Shown here in pieces: positions 1-7,871 of a DNA stretch of 64,000 nt. Both the position numbers and the translations under genes were made by a program. Within the stretch, counting starts at the first letter, position 1. Each line of letters opens with the position of its first letter. This DNA comes from JAHEZL01 sp046074525 (GTDB taxonomy: Bacteria; Bacteroidota; Bacteroidia; Flavobacteriales_C; GCA-002722245). Under the pieces are notes generated by a model. The model was not told where the DNA came from. It ran no database searches and saw only the letters and a program-made list of their open reading frames with translations. The stretch lies in contig JBJTOK010000065.1 in NCBI GenBank assembly GCA_046074525.1, positions 1 to 64,000 on the forward strand. Direction: 5' to 3'.

Positions 1-57
1 GGAAATTTAACCATCAAAGAATTTGAATTATTAACGCAACTTAAAAATGTCGCTTAA
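1..57 (+). CDS. C-terminal end of a gene cut by the window start
   Basis: Reading frame 1 is open from base 1 through 18 codons (ending ..LLTQLKNVA) to a TAA at 55-57. It converges on the minus-strand small membrane ORF that ends two bases later. Only the tail is visible, so no function can be given. An 18-codon open stretch in AT-rich DNA could also be chance; the tight convergent spacing is the only support. Confidence 0.3.
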   Translation, partial: GNLTIKEFELLTQLKNVA

Positions 58-58
58 C

Positions 59-241
59 TTAAAGTCCACTTTTTTGTAGGAAGTTCATTTCAAGAAATAG
101 GGTAAGTGCCAAGACACCTGCTAATATAGACAAGTTACTCATGGCAAATTCTGGCACTTGACTATAGCTAACAACTAAATTTACAATCACAAAAGTTAGC
201 CATAACAACATTAAAAAAACTATTAACACACGTTTTCCCAT
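59..241 (-). CDS. small two-segment membrane protein, unknown
   Basis: A 60-residue ORF with two strongly hydrophobic segments, about residues 4-26 (VLIVFLMLLWLTF..) and 34-55, separated by a short polar turn. It starts with a positively charged MGKR, which suggests an inner-membrane hairpin with the N-terminus in the cytoplasm. The ATG lies just downstream of a long homopolymeric A/T run. No family is recognised. The amino-acid pattern is more protein-like than a random AT-rich frame, but the small size keeps confidence modest. Confidence 0.45.
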   Translation of the reverse strand: MGKRVLIVFLMLLWLTFVIVNLVVSYSQVPEFAMSNLSILAGVLALTLFLEMNFLQKSGL

Positions 242-311
242 AAAAAAAAAAAAAAATCAAATGGTTACTTTGAGCCTGTACTTCCATTAAATATTTCTTA
301 TTATTTTACTA

Positions 312-2081
312 TTATTCTTCAATTATCTCAGAAGGTATTATATCCATATATAGGTTGCTTTCCCATGAATCTTCAAATAGTATTTTTTTTGTTTTAAACT
401 GTTTTGTTTTCTTCTCCCTATATCGCCCCTTATCCCCGTCTGTTGTTCTAACAGTTGAGACAGAGTGCCAAAGATAATTATCTAGCGTTTTATCATAAAT
501 AAATCGATAAACACTATAATCTGAATCGCTATACTCTACTTTAATTTCAAAGGTGTTTGGAGTATTACACTCCAATTCAAAAACTACTCCCTTACTGCCA
601 ATAGAATTATTAAATTTAAATTTGTGGAAAATACCCTCAATATTCCCAAATGCAAATCCAACAACTTGGGCACCGGATTTATTTTGGAGAGTGAACATTA
701 CATCTTCAATACCGTCATTATCCAAATCAAGGAAACGAGTATGAACTATTCTATGAGTAGGGAATTTGCTTTTCATATTTTCTCTTAACCAAGAGTATTT
801 CGACGGAACTTCAACTAGCGAATCTCCATTGTATAGCATCAAGTATTTTTGTTTGTAAAACCTGAAATTATCATAATTAAAATAATTATTCTCCTCATAT
901 CTTGTTTCTATTATTCTATCTTTTATTCCACTAACATCTGGGAAGGTATAACTTGAACACATATAGTCTTCTCCAGCACAGTATGAGCCTATATAATTTA
1001 ACTTTACTTTGTCCCAAATATAAAAGTCTTCCTGTGAGCCACTTTCTCTTGGGAAGTACAAACCAAGTATAGTGTATTTTGTGCCTAACCCGCGATTACC
1101 ATAATCAACAAAGATATAGTTGTACATGCCGTGAAATGTTGTGCTGTCGCGGTAATAAAAGGATTCAAATTTGAATTTATAACTGTTTGAAATTTTGCCT
1201 CTATCTAAAACATAAATTGCGTTGGTTGTAAACAAAAATGATTCACTATCATTTCTATTGCTTTTGATATATCTTAATGGAACATCAACATAAGTAGACC
1301 ATACAAATCCTTCTCTATTTTTATATTTAATGGCTTGCCAATATCCCCATTCTCCATTAAACTTAATGGAATTGTTACCTATTTTAAAAATTTCTACTGG
1401 TGTATTTAACCCAATCCTATCTATTACCACTCCATTAGAATCTGGAGTGGCACGCACTTTTACATTATTACTATTAATATAGCCTACATTGTAGTAGAGG
1501 TATTTCCCTGTAATAGCCGAAGCGTCATTTAGCTTTATTGTGGAGGGTTGAATTGTTTTCCCATCCCATTCGAACAAGTCATATTTATATTGTTCAACAT
1601 CATATTTTATTCCTATAATTTCTTTTCCTTGGCTATTGAAAGTTGTTCCAAAAGAGATACAGTTTTCAATGCCTCTGTGTTCTTTTTTTTCGAAGGAAGA
1701 ATAATGTAATAATGAATCATTTTTTAATACTTTGAACTCTATCCTTTTTTTACCAGAAGAGTGGACAAGGATATTATTTTGCGAATTTGTTTTGCTAGTA
1801 ATATTTATAGTTGTTAATAATGGAGACCAAACATAACCACTAATATCGTTATGTTTTATAAGAAGCCAGTATGATTTAAAACCTCCAATAGAATCGTCTT
1901 TAATCGACGGTTCTCCATCATAATCTTCTTGAATATATGTGTTGTGACGAAGTACTCCTATTACTCTTGATGAAATGGATGGAGTTTCTCTAATGTTAAT
2001 ACTATCCACGAATGTTATGTATTGAGCTTTCGCGTAAGTAATAACTAGAAAGCAATTGAGAAGAAATAAATATTTTTTCAT
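312..2081 (-). CDS. secreted protein with two SH3b domains and an FG-GAP-like motif
   Basis: A 589-residue exported protein. Residues 1-20 form a signal peptide ending AKAQ. Residues 21-90 and 200-268 are two bacterial SH3 (SH3b) domains, each with the INIRETP/VKVRATP start, the YWLLIKH/YWQAIKY core and a GYVWS/GFVWS end. SH3b domains usually bind peptidoglycan or cell-surface peptides. Residues 450-462 carry an LDLDNDGIED motif like the calcium loops of FG-GAP repeats; the flanking C-terminal half is otherwise unassigned. The gene stands alone, is AT-rich compared with the rest of the window, and is followed downstream only by the tiny membrane ORF. Role inferred: envelope-associated binding protein; no catalytic motif is seen. 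Confidence 0.75.
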   Translation of the reverse strand: MKKYLFLLNCFLVITYAKAQYITFVDSINIRETPSISSRVIGVLRHNTYIQEDYDGEPSIKDDSIGGFKSYWLLIKHNDISGYVWSPLLTTINITSKTNSQNNILVHSSGKKRIEFKVLKNDSLLHYSSFEKKEHRGIENCISFGTTFNSQGKEIIGIKYDVEQYKYDLFEWDGKTIQPSTIKLNDASAITGKYLYYNVGYINSNNVKVRATPDSNGVVIDRIGLNTPVEIFKIGNNSIKFNGEWGYWQAIKYKNREGFVWSTYVDVPLRYIKSNRNDSESFLFTTNAIYVLDRGKISNSYKFKFESFYYRDSTTFHGMYNYIFVDYGNRGLGTKYTILGLYFPRESGSQEDFYIWDKVKLNYIGSYCAGEDYMCSSYTFPDVSGIKDRIIETRYEENNYFNYDNFRFYKQKYLMLYNGDSLVEVPSKYSWLRENMKSKFPTHRIVHTRFLDLDNDGIEDVMFTLQNKSGAQVVGFAFGNIEGIFHKFKFNNSIGSKGVVFELECNTPNTFEIKVEYSDSDYSVYRFIYDKTLDNYLWHSVSTVRTTDGDKGRYREKKTKQFKTKKILFEDSWESNLYMDIIPSEIIEE

Positions 2082-2494
2082 AGGTAATATTATTCAATCG
2101 CCATGAAAACAGTTTCAATTCAGCCATTATTTGAATTTAAAGTAAATATGAGAAAAGGCCACAACTTTACCACTCTTTTCTATTATTTGACGTTATTAGG
2201 TTATTATTCGTTGGGTTTTGTAAGCTTACAATGGGGATGCACCACCAATTTGTACCGATATTGAACCGATATTAAGAAAACGCTGTACTTAACAACCGTT
2301 AATCAACCGAAAGATGAAATTATTTCAAAGCAAATCTTCTATAATCCATTATTATCAATATATTTATGAAATTCCACTATAGTAATGTGGAGAATGTTGT
2401 GAGGTTGGAGCTAACTGTTTAATAAGTGCTCTAAATAGCATCCAGCAAACAAAACAAATCACAAAGGCTTGGGGCTTCAAAAAAAAACAATAAT
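2082..2494. other. 413-bp region without a supported gene
   Basis: This AT-rich stretch separates the divergent SH3b gene and the broken glycosylase gene, so it should hold both promoters. A 53-codon plus-strand ORF (2103-2264) starts in the leader of the SH3b gene, but its product has no recognisable pattern. The nearly repeated pair ACCGATATTGA/ACCGATATTAA occurs around 2254-2275. No RNA gene, transposon end or clear -33/-7 pair was found. Confidence 0.5.
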
Positions 2495-3046
2495 ATGTCC
2501 TACTGCACTGCAATAGAAACCAAGCCGGAAAACCGAAAAATCCTGCACAAATCGTATCACGATAAATTATATGGTTTTCCAATCCACGATGACAATGAAT
2601 TATTTTGCCGATTGGTTTTAGAAATTAACCAGGCGGGATTAAGCTGGGAAACCATTTTGAAGAAGGAACTTTCTTTCAGGAAAGCATACAATAATTTTGA
2701 TATAAAAAAAGTAGCTTTCTATGGTGATGCCGACAGAGAACGATTGCTTAACGATGCGGGAATCATCCGAAATAAACTGAAAATAAATGCTGCCATAGAA
2801 AATGCAAAAACCATCTAGCTGCTGCAAAAAGAATATGGTTCTTTTGAAAAATGGCTGGAACATCATCATCCGAAAACCCAACAGGACTGGGTTAAATTAT
2901 TTAAGAAAACCTTCCGTTTTACCGGTGGGGAAATCGTCAATGAATTCCTAATGAGTATAGGTTATCTGCCAGGTGCGCACTCAAGCGATTGCAAAACATA
3001 CAAGGAAATAGTAAAGGCAAAACCAATGTGGATGAATAAACTATGA
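2495..3046 (+). pseudogene. tag: DNA-3-methyladenine glycosylase I, interrupted by one in-frame TAG
   Basis: The Tag family removes 3-methyladenine from alkylated DNA. Residues 1-107 (to 2815) match its N-terminal part: Cys4, YHD at 21-23, the QAGLSWETILKKE motif, and AGIIRNKLKINAAIENA. A TAG at 2816-2818 then stops translation. The same frame continues for 75 codons to a TGA at 3044-3046 with the expected C-terminal half: YGSFEKWL, FKKTFRFTGGEIVNEFLMSIGYLPGAH, and an H-x3-C pair (HSSDC), the usual partners of Cys4 in zinc binding. The lesion is a single nonsense codon; CAG to TAG is the simplest explanation because Gln would fit. It is a recent pseudogene, a base-call error, or a case of readthrough. 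A start at 2495 places Cys4 as in the family. Confidence 0.8.
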
Positions 3047-3212
3047 GCCTCTTGTTTTGTCCTCCTTCTGAAAGGATAAACATTGCCAAACACAAACTGC
3101 ACAATTTTCAGATGCCATCAATAAGTTCATTTTTTTACAGAGAACTACAGACAACATTCACGCGTGTCTTATTAATGGTGGTAATACAAAATCCCTTATT
3201 CTCAACAGTGCA

Positions 3213-3785
3213 CTAATCGCGCTTTATTTCATAATGCAAAGCAACTACAACGCATGAAAACGTTTTAGTTTCTATAAGGTTTAGTTTAATTGTTTCGGCT
3301 AACCCCTTAAACAAGGGAATGCCTTGTCCCAGTATTACCGGATTAACAAACAACCATAGCTCGTCAACTAAATCTTCTTTTAATAATGATTGAGAAGCTC
3401 CGGGACTTCCAAAAATTAAAATATTTTTTCCCTCTTGCTTTTTTATTTCATTAAGATTGTAGGCAAGATGATCACTAATAACCACAGTATTACTGAGTCC
3501 TTTTTCACTCATTGTCTTTGATAAAACAACTTTTTGAACTTTATTGTACCAAGCCGAATGTTCTTTATCGTGTTTTGATGCGTTGGGTTGTTTACCTGCA
3601 TTTGGCCAATAACTCTGCATCATTTCGTAAGTTACTCGCCCGTAAAGCGCAGTATCGGCTTTAGCTGTCATCGTAGCTACAAAATCAAATATATCCTCGT
3701 TTACATTTACCCAATTCTATTCTCCATGAGGTCCGGCGACAAAACCGTCAAGTGAAGTATGCATAAAGAATATTAGCTTTCTCAT
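3213..3785 (-). pseudogene. dihydrofolate reductase family (RibD C-terminal-like) protein, broken by in-frame TAG
   Basis: The open part (3671 down to 3213, 152 codons) encodes the body of a small DHFR-fold reductase: TALYGRVTYEMMQSYWP, KVVLSKT, ILIFGSPGASQSLLKEDLVDELWLFVNPVILGQGIPLF. The true start is upstream at 3785: in the same frame, MRKLIFFMHTSLDGFVAGPH-GE is followed by a TAG at 3717-3719, then NWVNVNEDIFDFVATM leads into the open part. The N-terminal SLDGFVAGP motif is part of the cofactor-binding core, so the 152-codon remainder alone should not fold normally. This is the second single-TAG lesion within 1 kb. These proteins are common in soil and aquatic Bacteroidota and usually have no assigned substrate. 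Confidence 0.78.
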
Positions 3786-4007
3786 TTTGTTATTTGTTTA
3801 ATTATTTCTGCCTGCTTACTACATCGTTCAAATATAAAAATAATGAAGACGCGCCATCACGATATGTTTTTTATGCACCATCAATCATTCCTCCCTCATA
3901 AGAGTGAATATTTCCATTAACTTTATCTTGAAAAATCATTCCATAAAACGCGCTTATATAAATTGCAAACTGAAACAGGATTATCAAAATAAAATTCCCA
4001 AAAGCAA

Positions 4008-4196
4008 ATGAACGAAAATCAAAATCCATGGCCCCTAACTAGGTTTTACTTTTCAGTAGATTGGGGTGCACAAACAAACATAGCTTTCCAGGAAGTAGTG
4101 GGCCTGGAAAGCGAAACGCAAATCATTGAATACCGGCATACCGATAGCAAATTCAAATTCTGCAAGGGGAAAACACAACAGTGTACAAACTGGTGA
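4008..4196 (+). pseudogene. N-terminal relic of a phage-tail-like tube protein
   Basis: The first ~50 residues resemble the start of tail-tube (gp19/Pvc1-type) proteins of contractile injection systems: WPLTRFYFSVDWG, IAFQEVVGLESETQIIEYR. Family members are normally about 140-150 residues. Here the similarity ends after residue 50, followed by a dozen unrelated codons and a TGA, and a strong terminator begins about 20 bases later. No other tail, sheath, baseplate or ATPase gene is present, so this is an orphan fragment, probably left by deletion of the gene's 3' part. It is the third damaged gene in a row. Confidence 0.6.
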
Positions 4197-4217
4197 AAGA
4201 ATAAACTGGAAGATTAA

Positions 4218-4252
4218 AAAAATCCGCGAAGCCCTGTGCTTCGCGGATTTTT
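4218..4252 (+). terminator. strong intrinsic terminator, 15-bp perfect stem
   Basis: A perfect 15-bp stem (AAAAATCCGCGAAGC / GCTTCGCGGATTTTT) with a 5-base loop is followed by a T-run. The A-rich left flank lets it act in both directions, so it can end both the tail-tube relic and the minus-strand nitroreductase transcript that arrives from 4391. Confidence 0.85.
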
Positions 4253-4390
4253 TGTTTAACATTTGCAGTTAGTTTCAAAGACTAAACCAGTGTCCCTTCG
4301 CCATTTCATGGTGCACATCAGTTCAAAAAAAACAGCTCAACGATTTTTCATTCACTAAAAAAGCGACACTTTGAGTTACCTGTGGATTAA

Positions 4391-4990
4391 TCAAATCACT
4401 TGAACCACATCTTCCAACTTCATTCTTGATTTTGGTTTTACAGAAGGCTGATTTTTATCTTCAGCATCCCTGTATCCAATAGCAACGGCAAATAAAGTTT
4501 TGTATCCTTTCAGTTGCAGTATTTTTGTGTACTCCTCCGTTTTTATTCCTTCCATCGGTGTTGAATCAATCCCCATACTCGCGCAGGCGCTAAGGAAAAA
4601 ACCAAGAGCAAGATAAACCTGGTGCTGCAGCCACGATTTGATTTCTGCATCAGGCAAAGATTTTAAATGCAGGTTATAATAGGCAAGAGATCCTTCGGGT
4701 AAATTCTGCCGAACATGCTCTTCGAACAATTGCACATCATCAATCGCAGTAAAAACAATAAAGTGACTTGCATTGTTGATTTTAGGTTCGTTGAAATAGG
4801 AAACAGCAGCCAATGCGCGTTTTAAATTTTCGTCGGAGATAAATAAGAATTTCCAGGGCTGACTGTTGATTGACGACGGACTCAGCCGCAGGATTTCTTT
4901 TAATTGCTGAATTTTATCCTCCGGTATTTTTTCAGTGGGATTGTATTTTTTAGTGGTGTATCTGCTGTTTGCCAGGTCCAGGAAATTCAT
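4391..4990 (-). CDS. nitroreductase family FMN oxidoreductase
   Basis: This 199-residue protein matches the length of NfsB-like nitroreductases, homodimeric FMN enzymes that reduce quinones and nitro compounds with NAD(P)H. Visible family features are the N-terminal ANSRYTTKKYNPTEKIP, where the RYTTK segment contacts FMN phosphate; LSPSSINSQPWKFLFI, the second FMN-binding loop; and a C-terminal GYKTLFAVAIGYRD. A helix around residues 120-145 ends ACASMGIDSTPMEGI, the usual loop next to the flavin. It is a single gene on the minus strand. The physiological substrate cannot be told from sequence. Confidence 0.9.
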   Translation of the reverse strand: MNFLDLANSRYTTKKYNPTEKIPEDKIQQLKEILRLSPSSINSQPWKFLFISDENLKRALAAVSYFNEPKINNASHFIVFTAIDDVQLFEEHVRQNLPEGSLAYYNLHLKSLPDAEIKSWLQHQVYLALGFFLSACASMGIDSTPMEGIKTEEYTKILQLKGYKTLFAVAIGYRDAEDKNQPSVKPKSRMKLEDVVQVI

Positions 4991-5152
4991 CTGTCGACTT
5001 TTTAATTTTAAACTATCCTTTATCTAGTTACAAAACTAGTTATAGTTATGAGAAAAAGACACAATGAATTATCAAAAAGATTTGCTCCTGTTAACAGGGA
5101 GAACATTGAATATACTGCTACAAGAATTTGAAGCCGGAGATTAATATACCCT

Positions 5153-6013
5153 CTACCCCCCACAAACAATTTTCATCGAACCCATGTTCCACTGATTCAT
5201 ATCGCTAGTACTCCACATTCTTTTTTCCGGGGGGAAAACTTTTTGCAGCTCTTCTTTGAAAGCCTTGGTATTGAGTTGTGCCATCTGCTTTTTATATAAC
5301 ACATTATTTATGATCATCGGTCCGGTAACATCCAGCAAAATCTTTCCTTTAAAATTGGGTTCGCTGTAAATGATCACCCGCGTTCCCTTATCTATAGCAA
5401 CTCCGTCAAAAGTAGTTGCAATTGCTTTTGGAAAAGCCTCCATATTATTGCTGTAATCGCCACTGCCAACATATTCACTATATTGATCTTCCACCCATAT
5501 TTTACTGGCCCATGCAGGCATTTGGCTATCCGACATTAATACCCCCGAGAACATCACCCTGCAACCATCTTCGGGACTTTTGGTTATTTGAGGTGACTCC
5601 AAATCTATCTTACTTTCTATTAATATTTCCACCCGTCGGTTTTGTGCGCGACCTTCTTCCGAAGCATTGCTGGCCGAAGGTTCCATCTCACCTTTCCCCA
5701 TCGCTATCATTCTTTTTTTACTGAAGCCTTTCTTAAGCAGGAATCGATAAATGTTGTTAGCTCTGTTCGCCGACAACCTTTGATTGTACGACGCAGCGCC
5801 AACAGAATCGGTATGCCCTACGATATAAATAATTTGTTCTTTATACGATGCCAAATCATTATACAAACTCTCCAAATCGCTAATGCTTTCCGCCTTTGCA
5901 GTATTGAAACTCAGTAAAGCTATTTTCTGTACTTGCCGTGGGACTGTTGCCGAAAAATGTATGCCGATCAAAATTAATAGTGCAGGAAATAAAATAAACT
6001 TTTTCATAATCAT
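5153..6013 (-). CDS. OmpA-family peptidoglycan-binding protein with a crystallin-like C-terminus
   Basis: A 286-residue exported protein with a signal peptide at residues 1-24. Residues ~30-133 form an OmpA C-terminal domain: GHTDSVG at 66-72, NQRLSANRA at 77-85 and GRAQNRRVEI at 121-130 carry the Asp/Arg pair that holds meso-diaminopimelate. Residues ~160-286 contain a beta/gamma-crystallin-like stretch (RVIIYSEPNFKGKILLD at 212-228) followed by a conserved Trp-rich tail. Usually the OmpA domain is C-terminal, so the order here is reversed. It probably sits in the periplasm, tethering an envelope structure to peptidoglycan. It ends with TAG. Confidence 0.82.
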   Translation of the reverse strand: MIMKKFILFPALLILIGIHFSATVPRQVQKIALLSFNTAKAESISDLESLYNDLASYKEQIIYIVGHTDSVGAASYNQRLSANRANNIYRFLLKKGFSKKRMIAMGKGEMEPSASNASEEGRAQNRRVEILIESKIDLESPQITKSPEDGCRVMFSGVLMSDSQMPAWASKIWVEDQYSEYVGSGDYSNNMEAFPKAIATTFDGVAIDKGTRVIIYSEPNFKGKILLDVTGPMIINNVLYKKQMAQLNTKAFKEELQKVFPPEKRMWSTSDMNQWNMGSMKIVCGG

Positions 6014-6347
6014 ACAATTTTGTGTTTGCTTTCTATTAATGTCGGATTATGAAAAACGTAACCAGGGAAAATGCATAAAAATTTTGCACCAAAAGCTATT
6101 CCAGTTCTTGTTGTGAAGAATCATTCAATTCGTAAGGGATCCGAGCCAAGATGCTGCCCACTTGGTGAGGCTATAAATACACCCTTGAGGGAATTATTTT
6201 TACCTGGGAGACCTGAAGAATCTCTTAGCTACTGAATTTTGTTAATTCTTTAGAAGAAAAAAGTAAAGAAATTAGCTTCTTTAAAGCAGGAAAACAGGAC
6301 AAAAAGCGCTTCATTGTGAACGCGAAATTGCGCGACGGGAGATATTT
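6014..6347. other. 334-bp intergenic region, nothing recognised
   Basis: This lies between two minus-strand genes and should contain the promoter of the OmpA-family gene. No ORF with protein-like composition, no RNA gene and no long inverted repeat was found. Confidence 0.5.
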
Positions 6348-7244
6348 TTACTCTCCTCTCTCCTCGTGATTGATCACCTCAACAACTTTACCACCTTTAT
6401 ATAACATGGTTTTGATGAGTTTACCAACAGAATTATACTGAAACACTTTACCTTCTACAAGTTTCCCTTTTTCAAACAAACCTTCACGGGCAACTTTGCC
6501 ATCTTTATCTTTCAGCTGATACATTCCATTGCCATCAAAAACACCCACTTTGAATTTTTGTGGTTGTTGTTCGGCAACAGCTTTAACCTCCTCCTTTACT
6601 TCGGCTTTAACTTCAACAGGAGTGGCTTTTGTAACAGGATTTTTTCTTTCGTATTCTTTGGATGATGCGGCATCCAGAGCACCTTTCATATAAACCTTCT
6701 CTGCTTTCAGGTCGCCGTTTTCGTAGTATTCCTTAATAGCCCCATTTTCCTTTCCATTGACCCACTCCCCTGAGATCATCAGTTTCCCACTTTCATAGTA
6801 GTACTTCTGCTCACCCGCGCGTGTCCCCATGTTGTTGTAAGTCCACTCGCTGGCAAGCTGACCATTTTCATGGTAAAATTTATAGGCCCCCACCCAATTG
6901 CCATTTTTCCAGGTACCTTCCTCTTTCTTATTACCATTGGGATAGTAAGATACTGTATAGCCATTAGGCAGATTTCTCTGGTAGGTGATTTGCTCTTTAA
7001 TTTTTTCGTTATTGTAATAATTCACCCACTGTCCTTCCTTGAGATTGTCTTTATAATCCCCTTCTTCCACCTTTTGCTCGGGTTTGTATCCCGGCAACTT
7101 CTTGTCTCTATTGAGATAAACCCAATGCCCCTGCTTTAGGTTATTCTGGTCGATGATATTCTGGGAAGTTTGAGCATCGGCAACAAGCGATCCTCCGATC
7201 AATCCGGCCACTGCAATTACTTTTTTAATCTTTCCTGCATTCAT
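6348..7244 (-). CDS. secreted MORN-repeat protein (YwqK antitoxin-like family)
   Basis: A 298-residue protein with a signal peptide ending around VADAQ (residue 25). Residues ~55-190 hold about five to six MORN_2-type repeats of the pattern G-x-W-x(3)-Y-Y-x-N-G-x-x-x (EGQWVNYYNNEKI, NGYTVSYYPNGNK, VGAYKFYHENGQL, and so on). A Lys/Glu/Val-rich linker (~205-232) leads to another repeat pair near the C-terminus. Databases often name such proteins YwqK-family antitoxins, but no toxin gene is next to it and it carries an export signal, so a surface or periplasmic scaffold role is more likely. It is a lone minus-strand gene. Confidence 0.8.
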   Translation of the reverse strand: MNAGKIKKVIAVAGLIGGSLVADAQTSQNIIDQNNLKQGHWVYLNRDKKLPGYKPEQKVEEGDYKDNLKEGQWVNYYNNEKIKEQITYQRNLPNGYTVSYYPNGNKKEEGTWKNGNWVGAYKFYHENGQLASEWTYNNMGTRAGEQKYYYESGKLMISGEWVNGKENGAIKEYYENGDLKAEKVYMKGALDAASSKEYERKNPVTKATPVEVKAEVKEEVKAVAEQQPQKFKVGVFDGNGMYQLKDKDGKVAREGLFEKGKLVEGKVFQYNSVGKLIKTMLYKGGKVVEVINHEERGE

Positions 7245-7350
7245 TCTGTGTAGTTCTCAAATCGTTCGCAGCAACTATAATATGAAGAAATTCCTTTGCG
7301 CACAATTTTTTTTAATCACAAAGCACCGTGAATAAGTCCGGAAACCCTTA

Positions 7351-7629
7351 TCATTTCAGCTCTTTCAGGTAGAGAAAATCGAAACCTTCCTTCTTTAAAA
7401 CGCAATTGCTCCAAAAAAGACTGTCATCGACAGTTTTTATACTGAAATTCCACGTGGTCAGGGTATTGACCTGCGTTAGGAAATCTGCTTCCATGTGGTC
7501 TTTTTCAAAATCAAAAGGATCGAGGTAAGTCCACTCATAAATTTGGTAAGTGCTGTCATGGGGGATAAAGACAAAATTGCGGAGATAGGGTTTCTTGCCT
7601 CTTTCCCTGATGGTGAGCGGACAAATCAC
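7351..7629 (-). CDS. conserved-looking hypothetical protein, start unclear, possibly 5'-truncated
   Basis: The open frame encodes about 92 residues from a GTG at 7629 (PYLRNFVFIPHDSTYQIYEWTY.., WNFSIKTVDDSLFWSNCVLKK). Protein-like sequence continues upstream in frame without an ATG (..AYEYVLLYPTDFSI) to a TAA at 7696-7698. A poly-T/A tract lies just beyond it, where an ATG in another frame starts a hydrophobic stretch that could be the lost signal peptide. An indel in that tract would explain the missing start. No family is recognised. Confidence 0.45.
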   Translation of the reverse strand: MICPLTIRERGKKPYLRNFVFIPHDSTYQIYEWTYLDPFDFEKDHMEADFLTQVNTLTTWNFSIKTVDDSLFWSNCVLKKEGFDFLYLKELK

Positions 7630-7818
7630 AATGGAAAAATCCGTTGGATACAGGAGAACATACTCGTAAGCCCTTTGTTTGGAAGAAACCGATTTTTACT
7701 TCTTTTTTAAAAAAGAAACAAAAAAACCATGCAATAAAAACATATACCCCTCTCTGAAATCATCATCCTTACTTGCTTTAATGATTTTTCCAGGGAACAC
7801 GCAAGCGGAAACAACAAA

Positions 7819-7849
7819 CAAAAACAGCAGCCAATGGTCGCTGTTTTTG
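7819..7849 (+). terminator. possible hairpin before hrpB
   Basis: A 10-bp perfect stem CAAAAACAGC/GCTGTTTTTG with an 11-base loop is followed by a T-rich run. It lies 22 bases before the hrpB ATG, so it could be an attenuator or the end of an upstream transcript. A TACCTTTG box, matching the Bacteroidota -7 consensus, follows at 7860-7867. Weak evidence. Confidence 0.3.
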
Positions 7850-7871
7850 TTTTATCACTTACCTTTGCCGC

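Noticed and set aside
2103..2264. 53-codon plus-strand ORF in the leader of the SH3b gene
   Set aside because: No protein-like pattern or family; low-complexity AT-rich DNA makes such frames likely by chance.
2495..3785. Genome-wide reassignment of TAG to a sense codon
   Set aside because: Several intact genes in this window end naturally at TAG (for example hrpB, the OmpA-family gene, the OstA-like gene and the gene at 24865), so TAG works as a stop here.
5048..5143. Short plus-strand ORFs between the nitroreductase and OmpA-family genes
   Set aside because: Only 26-27 codons with no recognisable motif; considered as a regulator remnant but nothing supports it.
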